Assembly: GCA_033063855.1 (NCBI GenBank)
Contig: CP093829.1
Coordinates: forward strand, 18,941,537-19,005,536
Reading direction: 5' to 3'
Length of the DNA stretch: 64,000 nucleotides
Source of the DNA: Smittia aterrima
Taxonomy: Eukaryota > Arthropoda > Insecta > Diptera > Chironomidae
Position 1 is the stretch's first letter, and the number at the start of each line of letters is the position of its first letter. Below the pieces are notes generated by a model. It made no database searches, was not told where the DNA came from, and saw nothing but the letters and a program-made list of their open reading frames with translations. The translations under genes and the position numbers were made by a program. Below, piece by piece: positions 53,101 to 64,000 of this stretch.

Positions 53101-55260
53101 TGTTCTATTGAATCTTCTCATCGCGATGATGAATCATTCATATCAATTGATCTCAGTGAGTCTAACTTCTCTCTCTTTTTTTCTTATTTATTGTTGTTTA
53201 ACTTTCGGATGAAAAGAAAACAAACGAAAGTGCTTCTGTTTAGAACTTTGAAGCTTATTTGCTTTGGCATTTGCTGCCACTTCATGCCGAAGGCTGTTAC
53301 TGACGTTAAAGAATGTAAATTTTATTCCCTCTTTAACATATCTCGTCGTTTTCTCCAACGTTTCGCAAATCATTAAATATATAGGAACGAGCGGATATCG
53401 AATGGAAATTCGCCAGATCCAAGCTGTGGATAAGGCAAGTGTATGCTTCAAATGAAGGAGCAAATCAAAAATTCTCTTTCTCTCGATCGATTTTATTTTA
53501 AATTTATTGCTTTACATCAAACAGCTTCTTCGAGGAAGGAGCTACAGCGCCACCTCCGTTCAATATCATACCAACGCCGAAGTCTGTAATGTATTTTGCG
53601 CAGTGGTTGCGTCGAAAGTTTTTCGGACAGTCGAAGGCCATTAAAAAAGAACACATGAAGACTATTCGGGTGAGTTGTAAAGTCAACGACCCTCGACGCA
53701 AGGATTTTAATTTCCTTTGATTACAGAAGGTGAAACAAGCAAGCGAAAGAGATTTTCGGTATCAAGGCATCATGCGGAACCTCGTTCGACGTTATGTGAC
53801 GGTTCAACAACGACGAGCAGAGTCACAAGGAGTCACTGAGGACGATGTGAACGAGATCAAGCAAGACATCTCTGCTTTCCGTTGTGAGCTCGTGGAAATT
53901 CTTAAACAGAACAAGATGAACGTCGATGCTGCAGCTGGAGCGGCGGGAGCTGGTGGAAAGAAGAATCGTCAGAAGGAGCGACGTTTGATGAAAGGTTTAC
54001 ATGTAGCTCCATCACTAGGATCATTGACCCCTGTAAACGAATCCAACAGTGGATATCCTTTAGATCAAAGTTCTCATGAGTTGTCCGGGCTGTTTGGGCC
54101 AGGAATCACACCACGCAAACAACATCTGCCAAACTCCATGCAAGTCCAATTGTCAACTTCACAAAGTTCATTCGGAGACTCTAACGTTCACAAAAATAGT
54201 CGCTTTGCACCAAAATTCCATTCTAAACGTAACGGCGGCTCGCATAAAAGGAAATGGGGTAAATTTCTGATATTTCCTTTTCAATTATTAGTTGAGATCC
54301 AACTCAACTTTCTCTCTCTTACCCTGTTTTCGATCCCCTGAATGAATTTTAACTCTTTGCAAATTGATATTTAGGAACTCTGATAGAGGCAGCGAAAGCA
54401 GGTAGTGTATCTCGATTTATCGGTCGCTCTCGATCGGAAGACTCAGTTTGCAACTCACCAAATGCGCGCAATGAATCGGCGAGTCACAGTAATAGTCCGA
54501 ACTCTGATGAAGCGGTAACTGAATCTCCGACTGACTCAAATCCTAGCCTAGACAAGCCCGATGTTGATCATAAGCACAGCCATCATTCGTCGCACCACAC
54601 GAGCGATCAGCAACGTAATGTTCAAAGTCCCAATAGCAGTAATCATAAGAAAGAGCATCACCATCTGCATATGCATTTGAACTTTGGTGCATTAGCTGCA
54701 CTAAAACGCAAACGAAAAAAGTTCTCGAATAGTCGGAATGAAACTCCTGTGCTTGAACCACCTCCCGAGCAATCTTCACCTACATCTAGTCTTAAGAAAT
54801 CAATCAAAAAAGTAATTACCGTCTCTATCTCTCTCTCTATCTTTCTGTTTATGAATATTGAATTAGATTAGCATGAATAACGAATAAGTTTGACCTCAAG
54901 AGCTTGTCCCTAATTATTTTATTACCACAACCACAACAGACATTGCAAAGGGCATCCAGCGTTCCGACACGCCCCACCGTACCTGAGAAATCAAAAACGT
55001 TCCAACATCCCCGACACGAACAGACGCAGAGTCAAGACCAGGACGCGTCACAAGAGTCAGCGATAGGCCCACCATTCACGCCATCAACAACAGAAGAGAG
55101 TGTCGCTCCTACAAGTATGGAACCTTTGTTGAACATTAAAACAGGAAACAGAAACATCACTAGCAACATAAAGTTTGAGATCAATGGCCAACAGACTCTC
55201 CCCAACCTACCAGGAATTATTCCTCTGCAAGGGCATCTGCATCAACAGGGTTGGTTATAG
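44190..55260 (+). CDS. Trpgamma: TRP-gamma, TRPC-type cation channel
   Basis: Non-selective, calcium-permeable plasma-membrane channel subunit; in Drosophila it partners with TRPL and acts in proprioceptive control of movement. Exons: 44155-44444 (ATG 44190), 47093-47226, 47392-47626, 47778-47820, 47908-47949, 48034-48091, 48227-48416, 48483-48665, 51091-51202, 51260-51382, 51718-51855, 52242-52381, 52445-52713, 52788-52898, 52960-53155, 53385-53434, 53525-53669, 53727-54258, 54375-54811, 54940-55260. All phases agree; product 1,237 residues. Ankyrin repeats about 141-320; TRPC linker with HDVRCGCDEC; TM3 527-547, TM4 582-599, TM5 619-636; pore FWAVFGLVDLD 687-697; TM6 about 715-737; TRP box EWKFARSKLW 749-758; coiled-coil-like VTEDDVNEIKQDI; His-rich tail 1051-1086; KRKRKK 1096-1101; C-terminal GWL. 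ATG 44190 has a strong Kozak context. ATG 47111 would give 1,146 residues, close to the Drosophila length, so two N-termini are possible. Near-identity of the core to Drosophila TRP-gamma, as remembered, makes the assignment firm over TRP or TRPL. Confidence 0.96.
44445..47092 (+). other. Trpgamma intron, 2.6 kb
   Basis: GTGAGT at 44445 to TCCTTTCAG at 47092. It precedes the exon carrying the internal ATG 47111, so it could hold an alternative promoter for a shorter isoform. No nested gene is recognised on either strand. Confidence 0.8.
48666..51090 (+). other. Trpgamma intron, 2.4 kb
   Basis: GTGAGC at 48666 to CTCTTTAG at 51090, between the end of the ankyrin/linker region (LAVKLRQKK) and the exon starting FVSHPNVQQLL. 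Short reading frames inside show no family match. Confidence 0.85.
51383..51717 (+). other. Trpgamma intron inside the TM1 codons
   Basis: GTAAGT at 51383 to GCTTTCAG at 51717. It splits the phenylalanine codon just before LLMLASQRIE, phase 1. Nothing else is seen in it. Confidence 0.9.
51856..52241 (+). other. Trpgamma intron after the TM2 region
   Basis: GTAAGG at 51856 to ATCACACAG at 52241, phase 1, between WVSG and LIWSEVKQLW. The second half is strongly pyrimidine-rich. No gene inside. Confidence 0.9.
52714..52787 (+). other. GC-AG intron in Trpgamma, after TM5
   Basis: The exon ends LNQLLW(TG) and the intron begins GCAAGT, not GT. The acceptor is CATCAG before GTATTATGCC. Only this GC donor gives the conserved LLWYYADLEKKRC; using the nearby GTACCC instead shifts the frame and loses it. 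Confidence 0.85.
53435..53524 (+). other. GC-AG intron in Trpgamma, just after the TRP box
   Basis: The exon ends SKLWI plus AG and is followed by GCAAGT. The acceptor ACATCAAACAG precedes CTTCTTCGAGG. Only the GC donor gives LWISFFEEG in frame; the GT 4 nt downstream would frameshift into LLRGRS. Confidence 0.85.
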
Positions 55261-55409
55261 ATTTTAGTGGTTAAGTTAAATGATGATTCATTTCACTCAG
55301 TGATGTTTGGCTTTAAGATTTTCCATTAAGTTACATTACGAACGCTATGAATCTTTATCACCATCCCCGGAATAGAAATTTGTAATGACATTTTTATTTC
55401 ATTCTTAAC

Positions 55410-55415
55410 AATAAA
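55410..55415 (+). terminator. Trpgamma poly(A) signal
   Basis: AATAAA lies 150 nt after the TAG stop at 55258-55260, the first such hexamer downstream. Confidence 0.6.
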
Positions 55416-58400
55416 AGAAGCAAAGTTATTGTTGTAAGAAAAAGCACCAAAAGAAGAAGAGGAATCGTTCGAAAGAGACTTTAAATCTTGTCGAAGAGAG
55501 AGAAAAGTTTAATCGCGTCGCAAGCGAGACGAGAAACATTGTGCTAATGACTTCATCAAAGAGATTGCTTTCGTTAAGAGGAAAACTGTTAAAGTCCTCT
55601 CCTTGTCGACACGACTGGTTGCATGCTGCGTCTTCGGTTCCTAATGTCTCATTGTAAATTCATGAGATTCCTACTGAGATTAGTTGTGAATGATTTCGAA
55701 GCCGGGCGTGTACGACGACGATTTGAGATTTAAAATTTTTGTGAAATTTAAGGGAAATCGTGGAATCAAAAAAAGGGAAAACAAAAAAATTAAAGCAGAA
55801 TTCTAAATGATTAAAACAAATTTGAAGAGAATTTACTTACTTAGGCCCTTTGGGAAAAAAGGAGAAAAGAATCAATAATTCATAAATCTTAATTTATTTT
55901 TCGCGAGGCTGATGAATTCGCTACATTTAGAAAAGGACAAAAGCCTTCAAAACATTTGTCGCCAAGATCTCTAGTTTAAGTCCCCCCACTCTAAAGAAAT
56001 TAAAGAAACAAATTTTTGCTTTCGGCTCTGGTCAGCAGCCATTGTCGTCATTCATTTGAATTCATTCCGCTCATTTCAAGCTCATAAAAAGCATTTCCTG
56101 ATAAATGAATACAAAAACTTTTTCACGAGCTCGTGCTGTGAGACGAAATAACCGAATTTTCCTTATTTTCATTGAAAACTTTTATGACTTCGAAAAGAGA
56201 AAAGAGCAAATTTTCAAATTTCCATTATGCAAAAATCACATTGAAGCTATAAATCATTTGGGTGAAGCTTTTTCAAGTCTAATCTGAAAAATAACACTTG
56301 AAGTTTGCTGGCACAGAAAATGGCGAAAAAAACTTCTCTCATTCGTCTCGTGGAAAACTTTTAATTGAGGTTAAACATTCGTTTTAATTGCAATAAATTC
56401 CTTGCACGCTCCTTCAGTTGAAGTTCCAAAAAGGAAATTATCATGCAACAAAGAAAAAAAAACCGATTATCATTAATCTCGATGACATTTCACGAAATAT
56501 CCGCGTTCTCCGAATAAAATTTAAGATGAATGTCATCATCTCGCGAGCTTGCATTTTTGATAAATAAAACTTTATGTCTATGGGGAAAATTTGAAAATTA
56601 TGTAAGATGTGAAAGCTTTGATTGATTGCTGAAGGGAGAGGAGCTCCAGGGAATTCTTTAGCTTGTTACATAATTTATCAATTTCTCCCTCGCATAATGT
56701 TGAGTAATTTTCATGAGAACATCTCCTTATGACATTACAAATAGCTTAGCTAGCACTGGCATCTCGCATCCATCATCTTCTTCCTTCCAATTTGGGATCA
56801 TCAACTGTCACTTTTCACATAATTTCAATTCTTGTATGCTGATATGAAGCGAAAGCATCAAAGATTCTTATTTATTTACTCAACCCGAAAGCACACAGAC
56901 ACATTAGTATTCGAAAGATTGTGATTCAAACTATGAGATAAAAGGACAGAAGTTGTTCGAGAACATGAATAAATTGCCTAATCTTTAGGAATACGAAACA
57001 TAGTTTCTTAGCTTTAAATTAAATCTTATCTTGTGTGTTTTATTACCAGACAAACAATTAAATGCTAAGCACTAAAGTAACACATGAGATTGCCCTTGTC
57101 CTGAACTAACCCCCTCCCTTTTCCTTCCTTCCTTCCTTCCTTCTCCTATGCTAGTCAATATCAATTTTCAAAAAACAGAAGTTACGGTCTAAGAATTTTG
57201 TAATTAATTATCAATTAAATTTGAAAAGCGGGGAACTTGATGATGCTTCGATGAGGAAAAAACATTTAATCCGTTGATACTCATCTGTACATAATTTTCA
57301 TCTGCTTCTGTTACAAATTTTTGGAAGAAAAAAAATCGTCTTAAAGAATTTTCGTCTCTCATTATTTCCGAAGAATTGCTGGTCGAGTTCAAGAGAAATC
57401 GCTCGTCATGCTTTTCATCTTTTCATTTTAGTTCAATAATTCATAATTAATCAATTGCTTAGATAATTAATGCTTGGAGAACGCCATGTTGTTCATCATT
57501 TCTCTTACAAATCACTCAAGGCAAAGCTTCTCTTAGCTGTCTCCTCCATCAATTTTGTGTTTAGTCAAAATCTTAAGAGAAAATCGATACGATAAAGATT
57601 TGCATGGAAAATTCGAGGAGCTCGTTCCGAAGCTAAACTATCTGACCTGCGGAGGGGATTTGCTCGTGACGCAAGGGCGATAGTTAATTGAAAAACGAAT
57701 GCAAATTGAAAAGGGACCATTCAACCCTTTTTCTTTGAGAAAACTTCATGTGTGAATAAAATAAATTCATCAAACAACAAAAACTAAACTTTCCAAACTT
57801 TCGAGAAAAAAGAGAAGAAACGAACAATGTTCTTGAGAAGATATTTCCGGCCGGCTATGAATTATTCATGCTCCAATCATGCGTGGAGATTTAGCTCTCT
57901 GAGAATAATGAAGAGCGGCACTTGAATTCACATTTTAATTTATTTGGTTTTGCAAGATAATGGAGACGAGTTTATGCATTCGTTCAGTGAATTTTATCCC
58001 CAAAGAGGAGATTACATAACGTTCATGTGAAAACAGCACAGAAATATGAGGCCTTACAAAAAAATAAATAAATGGAAAGTTCATTTCATAGGATCGAAGA
58101 GTATTTAAAGTTTTATCGCACACCATTCAATGATGATGATGATACTAGAAACAAGAATTTCAAAAAAAAAAACTTTATGAATAATTAACTTAATTGAGTC
58201 GGAAGTGTTATCAACATATGTAACATCAATAACGAACAAGGATTGTAGCGTAGAGTATTCGAAAATTGTGACAAAGGTCTCCTGAGACAAGTCGCTGTTA
58301 TAAAAAAAACGTTTAATCAAAAAAGTAATCCAGAAAACTAGTCGTCGTATAGTCGATGGAATCCGCCAGAGAGAAAGAGATATATCGATATTTCTATTGA

Positions 58401-59908
58401 ACTGTTATCATGAGAGTTGAGCTGGAGGAGCTCCGAGAAGAGTTTATGAAATGTTTCTACGTTTTAAACTGAAAAAGAAATAATCAATAAACATTGAATG
58501 AGTAAAAGAAACGCTAAACAAGTTTGTTTATAACTTCATCAACTTTCAGTTTATTTACTCCTAATTTTAGAAATTTTTCTTTCAGTTAGGCAATCACTTG
58601 AATTTCGATGAAAGCAAGTTCAGTGAATTCCAAGCTCAATTGTTCACAGCTGAGCGAAGATTGAGTCGCCAAAGAGCTTCCATCACGACGCTTTGATTAT
58701 CAAGCTAAAGAGATCGTCAAACAGCGGAAATTATTCTTTTGTGAATTATTGGAACAGAATATCTTGAATACATTCCAGTTTACCATTTAAACGCTCGAGC
58801 GTCTGAGCTGAGAGAGCACACAAAGGAGAACAACTTGAACTTAAATACACCCAAAGCGACTTTTCGATTTTCCTTTCTCCCAAAATTATTCCTCGAATGC
58901 AAAGCATTCATCGACCCAAAATTGCAAAAGCGTCAGACCAATCAATTATTGCCGCCTGTTGATAGCAATGGAAACAGGAAAGATTCCTTAGAGTTTACTT
59001 TACGCATTCAATTGAAATAAATCGAATCCTTAGGGGAGAGGAGTTAGGAGCAACGAAGATTAAAATATTTTCCTATTTCAAAAGGTAAATTTCAATAAGT
59101 TCGGAATAATTTACTTTTGGCCCTTGATCTTCGACGTCATGGTTCAGCGAGAGCAGCTTAAAGGTAAGACTTGTGAGAGCTTTGAGCTTAAAGCTCTGTT
59201 TGAGAGCTTTCAAATAATTTACGAACAATTTCCTAATCAACCGGCTCACTTGAGACGCTTCGAGCTTATCTCTTGAAAGTTACACGATTTTCATTGTTTG
59301 TCGTCGTGTAGTTGGGAAAACTTTCAAATCCGAGTTAATCCAAAATCAGAAACTCGTCATTTCGCAAACTCGTGTATATCGTTAGCTAGCAAATAGTGAA
59401 ATTCGAAGCGAAAGCCTTTTAATGCCTTGATCTCCGACCGGAAATTTAATAAAGCCGATGGTTATGCGAACACACTGAGTAGGGTCGTCGTTTACTGCGA
59501 GGATAAAGCAGGAACGAGATCGGAATTTTAACTGCTGTCAAATCATAAATCTGCTGATCCCTTTTCCCCAAACGCGGCCTTGACTTCCACAGTTTACAGT
59601 TTCAATTTCAACATTGATCACGTTTATTGCTCGTCAAACTTTGTTTGGTAATCTAATCAGTCAATTGAATTAGCTCTTATCTTAATTGTTCCTTTCTATC
59701 GTAGCTCCAAAAATGGAAGAAACATCACGTGTGACGTGAAGAACGATTGAATGAATGATTCAGAGGGAAATTTTACGAGAACACAGTTACAGCTATGACG
59801 TGACAATGAAATCGCAAATCATGTTCAATCAGCAGAATTTCTATTCGACCAACAGGGACTCCAATACTTTCATTGCATCGACGAGTTAATCAATAGGGTC
59901 GCGATATC
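55416..59908. other. Intergenic region between Trpgamma and MRP
   Basis: No reading frame here resembles a known protein; the longest are 60-70 codons and several lack an ATG. Contents noted: a TTCC repeat at 57111-57146, TAATTA clusters at 57200-57220 and 57433-57473, and a short ATG/GAT run near 58128-58142. Confidence 0.7.
57111..57146 (+). repeat. TTCC microsatellite in a polypyrimidine tract
   Basis: An uninterrupted 36-nt C/T run contains five perfect TTCC units plus TTC (57121-57143). Likely length-polymorphic. Confidence 0.9.
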
Positions 59909-60006
59909 TTATCAAAAACGGATTACGCAAGATAACGATACACTAAAACAAACCTCGCAGTTGTACCACTTATAAAAGAGTTTCGGTCGAGCATTGATAG
60001 TCAGTT
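59909..60006 (+). promoter_or_regulatory. MRP core promoter: TATA box plus TCAGTT initiator, GATA motifs
   Basis: TATAAAAG starts at 59971 and a perfect arthropod initiator TCAGTT at 60001, exactly 30 nt apart. GATA cores lie at 59909 (TTATCA) and 59930 (AGATAA). The MRP ATG follows at 60303. The motifs are seen; that they drive MRP is inferred from position and strand. Confidence 0.75.
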
Positions 60007-60302
60007 CCGCGGGAGACGTTAATTAAAACGGTAGAGAGACCGTGAAAAATTCTTACGATATCAGCAGCTGATTGTAGATAACGAAAGTTATCCCTCGAAA
60101 GTTGAGTGAATTTGTGAAATACGTGGAATGAAAAGAAACATAAAGACACAGCAAGCAAAGACTCTTTTACGTGAATTGAACATTTTTCCGGTCATCTAAT
60201 AAATCACTTGAAGTTTCCGGAATTGAAAAGGCAACTCCTAAGCTTAATCCAGTTACATAATCCTATTAATTTTGTGTGAGGAGGAAGGAGCACGTTTTAG
60301 CA
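60003..60302 (+). other. Predicted MRP 5'UTR
   Basis: About 300 nt from the predicted start site to the ATG, if unspliced. It contains a 23-codon upstream ORF (ATG near 60128) that stops before the main ATG, which could lower translation. It also has GATA-like motifs near 60080. An intron in this stretch cannot be excluded. Confidence 0.45.
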
Positions 60303-63300
60303 ATGGCTGATGCCGAAAACTTAGGATTTTGTCCCGACAAATTTTGGGTGAGTTCATTAAAAGATTTCATGACGTTTTCTAAAGATTATTCCTAATAAGG
60401 CGAATTATGAAATAATCAAACACACTTTCCATAAATTTTTATCTTCAAGTGTTATTCTTAGTGCTGACATTGTTTGATAAAATACTTCCAAAAAAAAAAC
60501 TCATTTATTGATAGCGGTTATCAGTCTATATTTGAATCATCTCGACGTGCATGAATCGTTTCTAAAAGATAAGAGAAACATTTCTGGGCAAATACCATGA
60601 GAAATTTCAAATAAAAACAAAGCGGCTCGGACTTCTTTTTTTTCTTCGCGCTTTTGTTTATCGGAAGCTCAATCATTTTTTCACTTCAATGACAGCGAGT
60701 GCTTTCGAAAGTTGATAATTGAGTTTTTTTTCTTCGATGACCTTGACAGGGAACGACGAAGGATTGACAAAACAATTTAATTTCGCTTTTTACAGGATTC
60801 GTCTGTGACATGGGTGGAAACCAATCCTGACCTAACCTTCTGCTTCAAGCAGACGGCTTTGATTTGGGGCCCATGTGCATTCCTCATCGTCTTTACCTTC
60901 CTCGATGTTTATGTGCGCAGCAAAAGCCGATACAGTGATATCCCATGGAGCTTTCTCAACGTCTCCAAAACACTCGTCATGCTCGTGTTGATCGGATTGA
61001 CAATTTACGACATGGTGATGATTCTAATCAATCGGTCAGACGCTGATATTACAATTTATGATGTTGAAGTTGTATCTGTGGCAGTGAAATTGGCAACGTT
61101 TGTGAGTTTAATCTTCTTTCAATCGTTTTTCAATTTTCTGATGAAATTCTTTGATAGATTCTCGTCTTCTTTTTGCAAGTCTTCCACAAAATGAAAGGAC
61201 ACAGGTCGTCTGGCTTGTTGTTCCTCTTCTGGTTGCTGTTGGTGATTTTCGCAATAATGGAACTTCGATGGGAACTTCAGTATTATGACAGCGATACAGC
61301 AACCTCGTGGGAGACGTATAAATATATTTCGTACATCGTGTACTTCTCCCTCATTTCGCTTATGTTGCTGTTCAACTGCTTTGCTGACAAGGAACCGAGA
61401 AAAACAACTTACAAAGTTTATGCAAATCCAAGCACTGAACTAAGTTCAAGTTTCTTGAGACAACTCATTTTCCAATGGTTCGACCACACGACTTGGATGG
61501 GATGGCGACGACCACTCACTGAGGCCGACATGTACGACATTAATCCTCAAGACGCATCGAGAGAGCTTGTGCCACCTTTTGACAAATACTTTGCTGAAAG
61601 CGTTGAGAAGGGTCGAAGGTGAGACATCACATAAATCATGAACTTCATCAAATTTAATGCGATTTTTCCTTTTTGCTATCAGAAAAGCTCAGATAAAGAA
61701 CAAAAAAACTGGCGAACCTGAAAATCCAAAGGCAACAAATGGATCGATTCTCCCAGCCATGGTTAAAGCTTATGGAGGTCCATTCTGGTTTGCTGGACTC
61801 TTGCAATTAGTGATAAACGCATTGACATTTGCATCGCCACTTCTTCTCAATGAATTGATTAGTTACACGAGCGCTCACTTGAGAGGAGAACCAGATCCTC
61901 TATGGCAAGGTCTTGTCATGACTTTTGCTTTATTCTTGGTCACGTTCCTCTCAGCAATCGTCAATGGCCAATATTTCTTGAAAACTTTCCTCGTCGGCTT
62001 CCGTATCAGAACTGGATTGATTAGCGCAATCTACAGAAAATCCTTGAGAATCTCAAGTTCAGCGAAGAAAGATACAACAGTCGGAGAGATTGTGAATTTA
62101 ATGAGCGTTGATGCACAGGTTTGGACTTTTTACGACCTCTCAAAAGAAAGAAAATCATGAAATTTTTAACAACTTTTTAGAGATTCTTCGAATTGGTTTC
62201 TTATCTTCACGTTCTCTGGTCTGGGCCGGTAATTATTGGCGTAGCAATTTGGCTGCTTTGGCGTATCATCGGAGTTGCCGTCGTTGCTGGTTTAGTTGTG
62301 ATGGTCTTGATGGTTCCATTGTCTGGAATAATCGCAGCGAAACTTCGCGACCTCCAAGTCGTTCAGATGAAAGTTAAAGACGAGAGAGTCAAATCAATGA
62401 ACGAAATTCTTAACGGAATGAAAGTACTGAAGCTCTACGCGTGGGAGCCTTCATTCGAAAAGCTCATCCTTGGAGTCAGAGAAAAGGAAATGGATGTGCT
62501 GAAGAAATCTGCTTTGTACAATGCTGGAACATATTTTGTTTGGTCACTGGCGCCTTTCTTGGTTTCCTTGGCTTCATACATCACTTTTGTTCTACTCGGA
62601 GGAGTTCTCGACGCCAACATCGCTTTCGTTTCCATCGCTCTCTTCAATGTTCTTCGCTTCCCTATGGCAATGTGTGAGTTCATCTAAAAACTTTTCAACT
62701 TTTTTTTCTAAACTGTATTACACGTGTAAATTGCTTTTTATCGATGAGAGCTCATCTTGTTGAAAAACAGATTTTAATTTGATTTTTTTTAAATCGATAG
62801 TCCCGATGATGATAGCGTTCGTCATGCAAGCTTGGGTTTCCGTTCAGCGTATCAATAAATTCTTAAACTCTGAAGAAATCGATCCAAACAATGTTACAAA
62901 CAATCCCAGCAGCGATGCTCTGAGCATTAGTGATGGCTCTTTTACATGGGGTGGAGAGACGACAACTCTTAAAAATATCAGCATGAGCGTTAAAAAAGGA
63001 AATCTGACGGCAGTTGTCGGGTCTGTTGGCTGTGGAAAAACTTCGCTTATTTCAGCTTTGCTCGGCGAGATGGAGAAGTTGAAAGGAAGTGTTAACATCG
63101 ATGGTCGAGTCGCTTATGTTCCCCAACAAGCTTGGATTCAAAACGCCACGCTTCGAGACAACATCTTGTTCGGACGAGCATACAACAAGCAAACGTACGA
63201 TAAAGTAGTTGAAGCATGTGCATTGACTCCTGACTTGGCGATGTTGCCGGGTGGAGATCAGACAGAAATTGGAGAGAAGGGAATTAACCTTTCGGGTGGA

Positions 63301-64000
63301 CAAAAGCAGCGAGTCGCCTTAGCTCGAGCTGTTTACTCACAAGCCGATATTTATCTTCTCGATGATCCTTTATCTGCTGTTGATTCTCATGTTGGAAAGG
63401 TTCGTTTATCATTTTTGTTCTCTAAGAGAAGCTTCTTACATCGCCTTCGTTTCCATAGCACATCTTTGACAATGTTTTCGGTGAAAATGGATACCTCAAA
63501 GGAAGAACAAGACTACTCGTGACACACGCAGTCGTCTACTTACCGAAAGTCGACGAAATTTACGTTATGGTGAATGGAGAAATCACAGAAAGCGGGTCGT
63601 ACAGGTGAGAGTAGCAGCTTAACAAATTCGATTCAATAACATTTACATTTTGTTTCGCAGAGAACTTTTATCGCAAAAGGGAGCCTTCTCTGAGTTCTTA
63701 ACGCAGCATCTTCAAGAATTGGATGATGACGAAGGTAACGTTTATTTTAATGGAAGTAATAAATTTGATGCCAACTATCTCTAACATCTTTTGCAGAGCT
63801 CTTGGCAATTCAGAACGCAATTCAAGACAAAGATTTGAAGCTCATCCTAGAACGCTCTATATCAACGCTATCTAGCACAGCCGGAGAGAAATCGTAAGTT
63901 AATTTAAAATTTATTAATTGAATCATCTTACTTTATCTCTCGACTTCCAGTTCACTTAATGGCTCGGTTAGAAGACGAAAGAGTGGAAGGAGAGGTTCGG
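60303..64000 (+). CDS. MRP: MRP-type ABC transporter (ABCC), N-terminal part, runs off window
   Basis: ATP-driven exporter of glutathione and other organic-anion conjugates at the plasma membrane; orthologue or close relative of Drosophila Multidrug-Resistance like Protein 1. Exons: 60303-60347, 60796-61101, 61158-61618, 61683-62118, 62181-62673, 62801-63399, 63459-63604, 63661-63734, 63797-63893, 63951-64000+. All phases agree, giving about 902 residues of an expected 1,500. TMD0 about 30-200; linker with YKVYANPSTELSSSF; TMD1 about 300-600 (GEIVNLMSVDAQRFFEL); NBD1 with Walker A GSVGCGKTS (654-662), Q-loop about 689, signature LSGGQ (744-748), Walker B IYLLDD (764-769) and H-loop His803. 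The charged linker after NBD1 (VRRRKSGRRGS) is reached at the edge; TMD2 and NBD2 lie outside. The start codon has a good context (GCAATGG) and matches the long ABCC layout with TMD0. Confidence 0.96.
60348..60795 (+). other. First MRP coding intron
   Basis: GTGAGT at 60348 to TTTTTACAG at 60795, phase 0. At 448 nt it is far longer than the other MRP introns here (56-127 nt), a common position for intronic regulatory sequence. No gene inside. Confidence 0.9.

Noticed and set aside
1..64000. CRISPR arrays, prokaryotic operons, rRNA, integrated virus or intact transposon
   Set aside because: No regularly spaced repeats, no transposase or polymerase frames, and no long terminal or inverted repeats recognised by eye. 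Small non-autonomous elements could be missed without an alignment search.

Overview
The window is animal genomic DNA, most likely from a nematoceran-like dipteran insect. Coding sequence is split by many short GT-AG introns (about 56-165 nt), genes are widely spaced, and non-coding DNA is moderately AT-rich. The proteins match insect families: N-cadherin, a GH18 chitinase with a peritrophin-A tail, the TRP-gamma channel and an MRP-type ABC transporter. Species cannot be named from the sequence. CadN and Trpgamma lie close together on arm 2L of Drosophila, so part of the order looks like retained dipteran microsynteny (recalled knowledge, not computed here).

Layout: (1) 1-6295, minus strand: the first coding exon of CadN, with a 5'UTR splice acceptor on its right and a large intron running off the left edge. 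(2) 9190-11010, plus strand: a compact four-exon secreted chitinase with GATA motifs, TATA box, start and poly(A) signal all visible. It lies upstream of the CadN coding exon on the opposite strand, possibly nested in a CadN 5' intron. (3) 11011-41348: about 30 kb with no recognisable protein gene; a few exon-like segments and short ORFs are noted as candidates. (4) 41349-55415, plus strand: Trpgamma, with 20 resolved coding exons, a probable extra upstream microexon, two GC-AG introns around the pore/TRP-box region, a His-rich cytoplasmic tail and a C-terminal GWL. (5) 55416-59908: intergenic, with a TTCC microsatellite and AT-rich homeodomain-like sites. (6) 59909-64000, plus strand: the 5' half of an MRP/ABCC transporter, from a TATA/Inr promoter through the end of the first nucleotide-binding domain; the rest is off the right edge.

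The genes are not an operon or a pathway. CadN (adhesion, axon targeting) and Trpgamma (cation channel) are neuronal genes in long regulatory landscapes. The chitinase and MRP are compact TATA-type genes with GATA-like motifs, which would fit gut or excretory expression (inference). I found no CRISPR, tRNA, rRNA, intact transposon or viral element. I see no convincing new biological system; the best leads are the splicing oddities, the Trpgamma tail and the unresolved Trpgamma 5' end.
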